Shown here: positions 16,556-24,170 of the stretch, piece by piece | Layout: each line of letters opens with the position of its first letter | How positions within the stretch are numbered: the stretch's first letter is position 1 | DNA from: PHAA01 sp022706565 | Lineage (GTDB): Bacteria; Bacillota; Syntrophomonadia; Syntrophomonadales; Syntrophomonadaceae | Assembly (NCBI GenBank): GCA_040769385.1 | Contig: JAXGLD010000002.1 | Coordinates: forward strand, 62,001-126,000 | DNA: 64,000 nt | Direction: 5' to 3' | Translations under genes and position numbers: made by a program | Notes under the pieces: generated by a model | Told to the model about the DNA's origin: nothing | The model's database searches: none | The model's input: the letters and a program-made list of their open reading frames with translations, nothing else

Positions 16556-17757
16556 GGCTTATCCTCGCGCGGAGTTACCCGCTGGTTGGGGGTGCGTCCC
16601 TCGGGCGCGACGACCAGATCTCCTGTTTTCAAGCCCTCGGTAACCACTACCCCATCAGCGGTCCTGATGCCGGTTTTTATTGGAGTAAAACTGGTTCGGT
16701 TGTTGTTGGCCAGCCATACGCCGTTTTCGCCATCCATTACGGCCAGAAAGGCATCGGGAACGATAACGGCGCCTGGCTGTACCGCCCCAAAGATCTGTAC
16801 CGACAATAATTGTCCCGGGGAAAGCGAAGGTGCCGGCCCGACAAACTCCAACTCCGCCGTAATAGATCCCTGTTCAGCATTAGCCAGCGGCTCAGTATAA
16901 ACCACCCGGGCCTCCCATTTGGTGTCCGCCGCGTTGGTAACCCACACCTGAGCCCGGTTGCCGGTCACCGCCAAGCTGGCATAACGTTGGTCGGGCTGAA
17001 TCTTGATCCGTATTCCCTGACCGTTGGCGACCAGAGCTACTTGGGTACCGACCGCAGCCAATTCACCCGGACTGACGTAAAGGTCCAACAGAACTCCGTC
17101 CATCGGAGCCACGATGCGGGATTGCGACAATCGCATCTCCTTTTCGGCCAGGTCCAACTGGCGCTGCTTTAGCTCCGCTTGTAAAACGGCCAGGTTGGAA
17201 CCGCCCTGTTCCAGCGATTCCATCAGGACTCTGGCCGAATTGGCTTTCTCCTGGCTAATGCTCCGGTTGCGTTCGGCTTCTTCCAACTGGGCCATGCTGA
17301 TGGCGGCGCCATCGAAGAGAGCCTTCTGGCGGTTATATTCGAGTTCGGCTTTATCCCGGGCCAGATCGGCCTGGACACTGCTGGCGCGGGCCTCCTCTAG
17401 GGTTACCGTAGATGCCTTTTGCAGCTGCGATCGGGCCATCTCCACAGCGGCCGCAGCCCGGTCCCGATCCAGGATCAACTGGCGATCATCGATCCGGATC
17501 AGCAACTGTCCCTGACTTACTTTTTCACCTTTCTTTACCGGACAGTCCATAACCATCCCTGCAATCTGAGCCGAAAGGACACTGCTCTGCTCCGCTATCA
17601 CCTCGCCGCTCAGCAGCAAGGAGGGTACATAATCCCCCTGTTCAACTCTGTATGCGCCTACCACGGGCGGTTTCAATATGAACCATAGGATTAATGCCAG
17701 CAATAGACCTCCAGTCAGGTAGATGACCTTTTTCTTGTGTTGGATGATGAAATTCAT
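16552..17757 (-). CDS. HlyD/RND-type membrane-fusion (adaptor) protein
   Basis: A protein of about 401 residues, first in the efflux operon. One N-terminal membrane anchor (VIYLTGGLLLALILWFIL), then a biotinyl-lipoyl-like half (VKKGEKVSQGQLLIRIDDRQL), a helical hairpin of about 130 residues rich in Ala/Glu/Arg, the second lipoyl half (IVAPMDGVLLDLYVSPGELA) and a beta-barrel region. This is the DevB/MacA architecture. I chose the ATG after GGGAGG (MNFIIQHKKK) in preference to one ten codons earlier. Confidence 0.92.
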   Translation of the reverse strand: MNFIIQHKKKVIYLTGGLLLALILWFILKPPVVGAYRVEQGDYVPSLLLSGEVIAEQSSVLSAQIAGMVMDCPVKKGEKVSQGQLLIRIDDRQLILDRDRAAAAVEMARSQLQKASTVTLEEARASSVQADLARDKAELEYNRQKALFDGAAISMAQLEEAERNRSISQEKANSARVLMESLEQGGSNLAVLQAELKQRQLDLAEKEMRLSQSRIVAPMDGVLLDLYVSPGELAAVGTQVALVANGQGIRIKIQPDQRYASLAVTGNRAQVWVTNAADTKWEARVVYTEPLANAEQGSITAELEFVGPAPSLSPGQLLSVQIFGAVQPGAVIVPDAFLAVMDGENGVWLANNNRTSFTPIKTGIRTADGVVVTEGLKTGDLVVAPEGRTPNQRVTPREDKP

Positions 17758-17874
17758 GATATCCTCCCGCTCCCAACAGAATCTCACTCGTCTTAGCCTG
17801 TGCCAGGCCGGAGCCCTTGACCGCCCCGCCTTCTCAAAATAGCAGCACCTTTATTGTTTCAAGGTAATAAAAAA

Positions 17875-17913
17875 GTGCATGTTCATTGTGAATAAATCTC
17901 ATTGAACAAGCAC
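17875..17913. repeat. Inverted repeat upstream of the efflux operon (candidate operator)
   Basis: GTGCATGTTCA and TGAACAAGCAC form an 11-bp inverted repeat with one mismatch and a 17-base spacer, about 120 bases upstream of the adaptor gene, in a 320-base stretch with no supported gene. It may be a repressor site or a poor terminator; no T tract follows either arm. Confidence 0.45.
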
Positions 17914-18077
17914 ATCCTATGGCCTGCCAGTACTTGATTTATTTGTAACATTATAAACCCAAACCAATTTAATCGACAGTAGTTAATTTATTTCGAGCCA
18001 AATATTTAGCCCGCGTTCATCCCGGCAGGCTCCAACTATATTGTCAAGAAAGAGTTCTCGATAACCCCTCCAGTGGG

Positions 18078-18830
18078 TTACTGGTCGCCTCTGAGCCCTT
18101 CCACAAAGGCCAGCACATTATGGCCCAGCACCACGTGATTATATCCGCCTTCCAAAATCCCGAAGCAGCCACCCTGGTTGCGCCGGGCGGCCTCATTCAT
18201 GAGCCGGCCCATATGAGTATAATCCTTGGTCTTCAGCAGACCGCCCCAATCGTCTTCGTGATTGTCGAATCCAGCCGAGGCGGCGATTATGTCCGCATCT
18301 GTCAATGCCAGCGCTTTTTCGACGGTACGCAGGTATTCCTCGCGGCTCCGGGTGTGGCCCGGGTTCAAGATAGTAACATAGCCTTTGGGATTCAAGATAT
18401 TGACGTTGCCATCGCCGAAATGGAGATCGAAATCCAAGATGAAAGCTTTCCGGATTTTACCTTCCGCCTTTAGTCTCTCCAGGGCGATAGCCATATTGTT
18501 GAAATAACAAAATCCCCAGGCGTTGTCGGCGGAGGCATGATGTCCGGGCGGGCGAATTAATGCGAAGCAGGGCTCAGTCAACCCGATTTCCGCAGCCTGG
18601 ATGGCACCGCCGGCGGCTAGCGCAGCAATGTCGTACAATCGCTTGCGCTCCACATATTCAACGTGTTCTTGCGTGTGCACCCGGAGAATGTCCTCCCGGG
18701 ATGCCGGTACCGCTGTGACAAAGGAGACCTTTCCTTTAAGCACCGCATGCACGGCCTCAATCCTGCCATCCTTTGCAGCCGGGTCGGATGTGTAAACCTG
18801 GTTGAAGTCCTCATGATATACAACCTTCAT
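18078..18830 (-). CDS. Histone-deacetylase/AcuC-like family hydrolase
   Basis: A 250-residue protein of the arginase/deacetylase fold. Catalytic features are intact: RPPGHHA (tandem His), GFCYFNNMAIA, metal-binding DFDLHFGDG and SAGFDNHEDD, plus LEGGYNH near the end. Such Zn hydrolases remove acetyl groups from proteins, acetoin-related compounds or acetylpolyamines. The ATG after GGAGGAGGGG was chosen over an earlier one. It lies 98 bases downstream of ligD on the same strand, so it may be cotranscribed with the NHEJ genes; a functional link is inference. A short hairpin (GTAACCC/GGGTTAT) overlaps its end. Confidence 0.9.
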   Translation of the reverse strand: MKVVYHEDFNQVYTSDPAAKDGRIEAVHAVLKGKVSFVTAVPASREDILRVHTQEHVEYVERKRLYDIAALAAGGAIQAAEIGLTEPCFALIRPPGHHASADNAWGFCYFNNMAIALERLKAEGKIRKAFILDFDLHFGDGNVNILNPKGYVTILNPGHTRSREEYLRTVEKALALTDADIIAASAGFDNHEDDWGGLLKTKDYTHMGRLMNEAARRNQGGCFGILEGGYNHVVLGHNVLAFVEGLRGDQ

Positions 18831-18927
18831 TTTTACCCCTCCTCCTGTAATTCTCCCCTCAGATGTTCTGCCGGCCTCTTGGTTCATGTCACGCAGCCGA
18901 TAGCGGTTGACATGTGCACCCTCGTTT

Positions 18928-21408
18928 TCAATGCCGCAACATGGTTTTCTTGCTGGCCGCCTTTATAACCTGTTTGGTTTGCCAGTAATCCTGCCAAGGA
19001 TCATCGGCGCGCTCCAGCCGCAGGTGGGCGTTGGTAATATTCCAATGGTCACCCCCGGTCAGTTGAGAGAGTTCCTGCCAAGTGCAAGGCATCGAAACCC
19101 CCAGACCAGCCCGGGCCCGGGCCGAATAGGCAGCTACCGTGGTAGCGCCGCGGCCATTGCGGTTGTAATCGATGAAGATCTTGCCCACCCGGTTGCGGGG
19201 ACCGGACTTATCGGTAAAGCGTTCGGGTATCACCCGGGCCAGGTGGCTGGCTACCCCCTTGGAGAAGGCCTTGACAGTCTCCCAATCGTCACGCCGTTTC
19301 AATGGCACTACCACATGCAGGCCCTTGCCCCCGCTGGTTTTTAGGAAACTCCTTAGCTCCAATTCCTCCAGCAAGGCCCGGGTCAGTTGAGCCGCCTCAG
19401 CGATCATGGCCCATTTCACGCCTTCGCCGGGGTCCAGGTCAAATACCATGCGGTCAGGTTTTTCGATTTTTTCCACCACTGCATTCCAGGTATGAAATTC
19501 GATTACATTCATCTGCACCGCGCCTATCAGAGCCTCGCAGGTCTCGATCGCCATCAGGGACGGGTGCCCCGGGTCCAGCTGCGGATCCAGGTGCCGCAGT
19601 CCGGTTATGTTCAGCTTTTCTCCATGTTTTTGAAAGAAGAATTCCCCGCCCACCCCTTCTGGAGCCCGCAGGAAAGAAACCGGCCGGTCCTGGAGATGGG
19701 GCAATATCCACCGGGCTGCCGCCCGGTAGTAATTGACCAGGTCCATTTTGGTCAACGATGTGGTCGGGTCCACCACCCGGTCCGGATTGCTGATTTTCGG
19801 CAAGTTCGGTGGCTCCTTCGCTTTATTTGGGGGGCTTGATACTATGTTGGGGCTGGCCGAAGGGTTGGAGAGGCTGGCTGGCTCTTCACGGGTAATGGCG
19901 GTAGGCGCCTTGTCGGTGCGCAGCCCGTGAAACACCCCATGTCTGACCCTTCCATCCCTGGTCCACTCTGCGAATGACACTTCGGCCACCAATTCGGGCC
20001 GCAGCCAGTTGGCCTGGATTCCTTTTGGTATTTCGGCCAAAGGGCTTTGCTCCGTTACCAGACGCTCCAACTGCTGCATTATCATCCCTGAATTCCTGGA
20101 ATTAAAACCGGTCCCTACCTTGCCGGCATACCGGAGCTGGCCATTCCCATCGTGAACTCCCAATACCAACGATTTGAAGCCCCGGCCGGCAGTGGTCGGA
20201 GACGTATATCCAGCCACCACAAACTCCTGGCGCCGACTGCATTTCAGTTTTATCCAACTTTGAGTTCGCCCAGATACATAAGCTGCCCCTTTCTTTTTCC
20301 CCATTACACCTTCCAGTCCCATATCGCAGGCACTGCGCAAGATATCCTCAACGCTGCCGGTGAAGTCCTGGCTAAAGCGGAGCCGGGACGAGTCTGATTC
20401 CTCCATCACGTCCGCCAGCAGCAATCGGCGAGCAGTAAGGCTGGCCGAGCGCAGGTCGTAGCCGGCGCAGAAAGGCATATCGAAGACGTAATAGACGATC
20501 TCGCCGGTGCGCCCGGCTTCAAAGGCAGCCTGCAAAGCACCGAAATCAGGCGCCCCATTTTCTCCGAGGATAACTATCTCCCCATCCAGCCATCCCGGGG
20601 CTACCTTGAGCTTCTGGAGCGGTTCCACCAGACTGTTCAGTTTGCTGGTCCAGTCGTGCCCATTGCGGGTGAAGAGCCGCACCGATCCCTCTTGAAAATG
20701 AGTTAGAATCCGGTAACCATCAAATTTGATTTCATATATCCAATCGTCACCGGCGGGGGGCTTTTCCACCAGGGTGGCCAGTTGGGGGGCCAGCTGGGCA
20801 GGCACGGGGGCCGGCTTGGCGCCCGCCGGAAGAGAAAGCAGCATACTATCCGAACCAGCAGAGTCGACCGCCGGCTCGCTTTTTTCCAGGTTGACTGTCC
20901 CACTCTGGCCATCATGCTTTTCTTTGATGAGCAGCCAGTTCTTGTCTTCACCTGATTTACGGCGCATTTGCACCAACACCCAGGCTCCCTGCAGCTTCTC
21001 CCCATGCAAATAAAACTTGAGGTGGCCTTCATTTAATCCCTGGGCAGGATCACCGATGGGCTCCCAGACCCCCCGATCCCAGATAAACATCCCCCCGGCG
21101 CCATATTGGCCAACCGGGATGGTTCCCTCGAAATCCAGGTATTCCAGAGGATGGTCCTCGACATGCACCGCCAGTCTTTTTTGGCCCGGTTCCGGGCTGG
21201 GGCCTTTGGGAACGGCCCAGCTCTTGAGCACCCCGTCCAGCTCCAGGCGCAGGTCATAGTGAGTGCTGCGGGCATCATGCTTCTGAATTACAAAGGCTCG
21301 CCCCGCCCCTATGCTGCCAGGACCGCCAACCGGTTCGGGGGTTATCGTAAAATCTCTTTTGTCCTTGTATGACCCCAAAGGGTCGGTCTCTTTCTTGTTT
21401 TTAGGCAT
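18928..21408 (-). CDS. ligD: ATP-dependent DNA ligase LigD (phosphoesterase-ligase-polymerase)
   Basis: An 826-residue three-domain NHEJ enzyme. About 25-165: 3'-phosphoesterase domain (HDARSTHYDLRLELDG, WAVPKGPS, HPLEYLDFEG, GAGGMFIWDRG). About 205-510: ATP-dependent ligase with nucleotidylation motif EIKFDGYR (Lys 228) and DGEIVI. About 545-800: archaeo-eukaryotic primase-type polymerase (FDLDPGEGVKW metal Asp pair, KTSGGKGLHVVVPL). The order PE-Lig-Pol is that of Pseudomonas LigD; B. subtilis LigD lacks the PE domain, so this is a fuller version. It seals double-strand breaks together with Ku, whose gene ends 36 bases upstream. Confidence 0.97.
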   Translation of the reverse strand: MPKNKKETDPLGSYKDKRDFTITPEPVGGPGSIGAGRAFVIQKHDARSTHYDLRLELDGVLKSWAVPKGPSPEPGQKRLAVHVEDHPLEYLDFEGTIPVGQYGAGGMFIWDRGVWEPIGDPAQGLNEGHLKFYLHGEKLQGAWVLVQMRRKSGEDKNWLLIKEKHDGQSGTVNLEKSEPAVDSAGSDSMLLSLPAGAKPAPVPAQLAPQLATLVEKPPAGDDWIYEIKFDGYRILTHFQEGSVRLFTRNGHDWTSKLNSLVEPLQKLKVAPGWLDGEIVILGENGAPDFGALQAAFEAGRTGEIVYYVFDMPFCAGYDLRSASLTARRLLLADVMEESDSSRLRFSQDFTGSVEDILRSACDMGLEGVMGKKKGAAYVSGRTQSWIKLKCSRRQEFVVAGYTSPTTAGRGFKSLVLGVHDGNGQLRYAGKVGTGFNSRNSGMIMQQLERLVTEQSPLAEIPKGIQANWLRPELVAEVSFAEWTRDGRVRHGVFHGLRTDKAPTAITREEPASLSNPSASPNIVSSPPNKAKEPPNLPKISNPDRVVDPTTSLTKMDLVNYYRAAARWILPHLQDRPVSFLRAPEGVGGEFFFQKHGEKLNITGLRHLDPQLDPGHPSLMAIETCEALIGAVQMNVIEFHTWNAVVEKIEKPDRMVFDLDPGEGVKWAMIAEAAQLTRALLEELELRSFLKTSGGKGLHVVVPLKRRDDWETVKAFSKGVASHLARVIPERFTDKSGPRNRVGKIFIDYNRNGRGATTVAAYSARARAGLGVSMPCTWQELSQLTGGDHWNITNAHLRLERADDPWQDYWQTKQVIKAASKKTMLRH

Positions 21409-21444
21409 AAATGCATCTCCACTGTCGACACTGTCTGTTTCCGC

Positions 21445-22314
21445 CTACAGTCGTCTCAGATCCTTATCCTTCTCTCCCGGTTTTTTCCTTTTGGAAGCTT
21501 GTTTTGCATGCTGGTCCTTTTTCCGGGCCTCCAAACTGCGGCGCAGCAGCTCCGTCAAATCGATGATCTGAGCGCCTTCTCCGCCCGTGGGACCAGCCTC
21601 ACTGCCCTTAACAGCCTCGATATGACCGGTACGGGCTTTCTCCTCCACCAAGGCCATCACTTGAGCCCGGAATCTATCCTCATACTTCTCCGGCTGCCAG
21701 GGTTCAGACATTGTTTCCACCAACTGGTCGGCGATGGCCAGTTCCTTCTGATTTAAATCAGTTGCCTCCGGAAGTGCCAAATCTTCAGCGGAGCGGATCT
21801 GGTCGGCCCAACGCAAGAGCACCAGCACCAAGGCCCTTCCCTGTGGTACGATGGCGGCCAGGTGCTGCTTGGTGTGGATCACCACCCGGGCGATCCCGGC
21901 CCGTTTGGTGCGTACCAGGGTTTCCCGCAACAGGGAATATGCCTTGCCCGCCTGTCCCAGCGGGGATAAGTAGTAAGGGCGTTCATAGTACACCAGAGGG
22001 ATGTCGGCCAGCTCCACAAAGGACTCGATATCGATGGTTTGGGTGCTATGGGCCAGCCGGGATTGTATTTCCTCATCGGACAAAACCACATATTGCTGCC
22101 GGTCATAAGCGATAGCCCTCACGATATTATCCGGCTCGATTTCTTCCCCGGTGGCTTTATTTATCCGCTTGTAACCTACCCTCTCCATGGTGCGTTTGTC
22201 GAGCAAGTCAAAGTCTACGCCGGATTCGCTGACGGCGGTATGCAAAGCTACCGGGATGTTCACCAGCCCGAAGCTGATGGCTCCCTTCCAAACCACCCGT
22301 TTACTTGCTGCCAT
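21445..22314 (-). CDS. ku: NHEJ DNA end-binding protein Ku
   Basis: A 289-residue bacterial Ku. It starts AASKRVVWKGAISFGLVNIPV, the family's classic first strand, and continues with YKRINKATGEEIEP, ESFVELADIPLVYYERPYYL and a C-terminal LDTEL-like helix region. The end is a Lys-rich tail (KKDQHAKQASKRKKPGEK) like the DNA-binding extensions of other bacterial Ku proteins. The ATG preceded by GGGGAGGGGGGAAG is preferred to one ten codons earlier. It overlaps the upstream OLD-family gene by 14 bases and precedes ligD, giving an NHEJ operon. Homodimer that threads onto broken DNA ends and recruits LigD. Confidence 0.97.
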   Translation of the reverse strand: MAASKRVVWKGAISFGLVNIPVALHTAVSESGVDFDLLDKRTMERVGYKRINKATGEEIEPDNIVRAIAYDRQQYVVLSDEEIQSRLAHSTQTIDIESFVELADIPLVYYERPYYLSPLGQAGKAYSLLRETLVRTKRAGIARVVIHTKQHLAAIVPQGRALVLVLLRWADQIRSAEDLALPEATDLNQKELAIADQLVETMSEPWQPEKYEDRFRAQVMALVEEKARTGHIEAVKGSEAGPTGGEGAQIIDLTELLRRSLEARKKDQHAKQASKRKKPGEKDKDLRRL

Positions 22315-24010
22315 TATATTCTTCCCCCCTCCCCAATAGTTCATGCTCGGCTAACCAACATATGCGTCCCACCGCCTGTACCAGAGCGGTGGGCAAATCA
22401 TCGGCTGAATGAGATCGAAAATAGTCAGCCGTATCTTTATGTAAATCAATGCCATCACGCCTCAGCCCCACTGCCGCGATCAAATCCGGATGCAGCCAGA
22501 ACAAGTCCGCCTCCTTGATTCTCCGCCGCAGGACCTCATTCATCGGCTGATCGGACGGGTCGGTTGTCCTGGTCGAGGGGTCGGGCTCCAGAGTACCATC
22601 ATCCCCGCTTAACCCACTGGCGGCGATGACCACCGCGGGAATTTCAAAAGCGCGGGCTACTTGTGCATAGCGGAGCAGGCTGCCTTTCCCGCCGCAGGCA
22701 ATCACTTCAATCCCGGCCCGGTTGAGATCCACTGCCAGGCTCCGGGCAGTCATATTGAACGCCAATTTGTCCAGAGAGTCGGCCACCAGCACCACTCCCC
22801 GCGCGAAAAACATCCGGCTGCGCTCCTTGTCCTCAAAATTAGACAGCGCCAATGCTTGCTTGAATTCCTCATCGAGTTGATCCGGGTTACAGGTTGTGAT
22901 TCTGGTACCAGCCTCACCACGGCGCCGCACCAGGTGAATCTCCCCAGGCCTGGAAATATCGACGAAGTCGGGGGAATGAGTGACAATCAGGACTTGGTGC
23001 TTTGCACTCAAAGACCTCAAGGCGTCTCGGAAGTAGGCCATCTGGCGAGGATGGAGGAATATTTCCGGGGTTTCGATGGCCATTACTGCTCCTTCTCTTT
23101 TAATCTCTGCATAAGCCCTCAGAATGGCTATAACCAGGGCACTTTGCATTCCTGATCCAGCCGATTCCGCCATAGTGGAACTGCCCATTTGGTCTACCAG
23201 TAAGCGCAGGCTGCGGAAGGCATCCACCTGATCGGCCAAAGCCATTTTTACCGCGACGCCGCTGTCCCCCCCGCCAAACCCCATTTGCTCCAGGCCCCAC
23301 CCTATCTGGTCTTCGATCGATACCAAATCCAGGTGCCTCAAATAACCGAGGGCTTCACCCATCTTATACTCAAAGGCTTGTTTGCGGGTCATCTTTACTT
23401 CACCATCGGCAGTGAGCACCTTTACCGTAGTCCGGTCATGATTGACCGCGGTGCTGACATCATTGACCATCTTCCGCAAAGCCGACCATCGGTTAGCGGG
23501 ATCCTGCCGATAATAATCCCTCATCTGGTCGATGTAAATAAAGGGGAGGCTGTCTTTGAACGCCTGGGAAACCTTCAAGTCATACCAAATCTTGGCCTGC
23601 TTGCCCTCCTGCAGGGGCTCGGCCGGGTACCGGACCGTCTCCCCCTTGTCATTGATGCAGGTGTAGTCCACCTTAATGGTACCCCGGGGAAGGCCCCGGT
23701 AAGCCCTTTTATAGGCATGACCCCGCAATTCGAAGCCCCATACCTTCAGACTCATGTTTTTCCACTTCTCCAGTACGGTATCGAAATAAACCTGAATCAC
23801 GATGTCCTGTTCCGAGTCGTGGTTGTGGAAATCCTCCAGAGTGAAGGTCCGGTCGGTAGGCCAGGTTTCTCCCAGCACCAGATTCATGGCTTTGAGGATA
23901 TTGCTCTTGCCAGCATTGTTGTCACCGATAAGAATAGTATAATCGTCCGGGTAGAGGTCAAGTTCCCGGATGCTGCGGTAATTTTCGATATGGACCCGGG
24001 TGATACGCAT
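22301..24010 (-). CDS. OLD-family ATPase with TOPRIM-like nuclease domain
   Basis: A 569-residue protein. N-terminal SMC/RecF-like ATPase: MRITRVHIENYRSIRELDL and Walker A IGDNNAGKSN at about 30, with signature-like SGMQSALVIAILRAYAEI and Walker B GAVMAIETPEIFLHP in the middle, then an H-loop VLIVTHSPDFVD. The C-terminal ~170 residues contain ARGVVLVADSLDKLAF and IEVIACGGKGSL, which match the OLD TOPRIM pattern, though the usual acidic Glu of 'VEGxSE' reads VADS. The ATG after AAGGAGG was chosen. Coupling to ku by a 14-base overlap suggests a role in DNA-end processing during repair, or a defence function; both are inference. Confidence 0.85.
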   Translation of the reverse strand: MRITRVHIENYRSIRELDLYPDDYTILIGDNNAGKSNILKAMNLVLGETWPTDRTFTLEDFHNHDSEQDIVIQVYFDTVLEKWKNMSLKVWGFELRGHAYKRAYRGLPRGTIKVDYTCINDKGETVRYPAEPLQEGKQAKIWYDLKVSQAFKDSLPFIYIDQMRDYYRQDPANRWSALRKMVNDVSTAVNHDRTTVKVLTADGEVKMTRKQAFEYKMGEALGYLRHLDLVSIEDQIGWGLEQMGFGGGDSGVAVKMALADQVDAFRSLRLLVDQMGSSTMAESAGSGMQSALVIAILRAYAEIKREGAVMAIETPEIFLHPRQMAYFRDALRSLSAKHQVLIVTHSPDFVDISRPGEIHLVRRRGEAGTRITTCNPDQLDEEFKQALALSNFEDKERSRMFFARGVVLVADSLDKLAFNMTARSLAVDLNRAGIEVIACGGKGSLLRYAQVARAFEIPAVVIAASGLSGDDGTLEPDPSTRTTDPSDQPMNEVLRRRIKEADLFWLHPDLIAAVGLRRDGIDLHKDTADYFRSHSADDLPTALVQAVGRICWLAEHELLGRGEEYNGSK

Positions 24011-24170
24011 CGGCAAACCTCCTTGCGTGGCGTCGATGGCGGTCAGCGGGGAGCTCCCATGCATCCCAGCCAGCCGCGCTCAATTATTGACCGGGCTCTG
24101 GTTTGAGGTTGTATTTATCTTATATATAACAATAGTACAGCATTTTGGCAAATCAGCGGCAAATCCGCAA

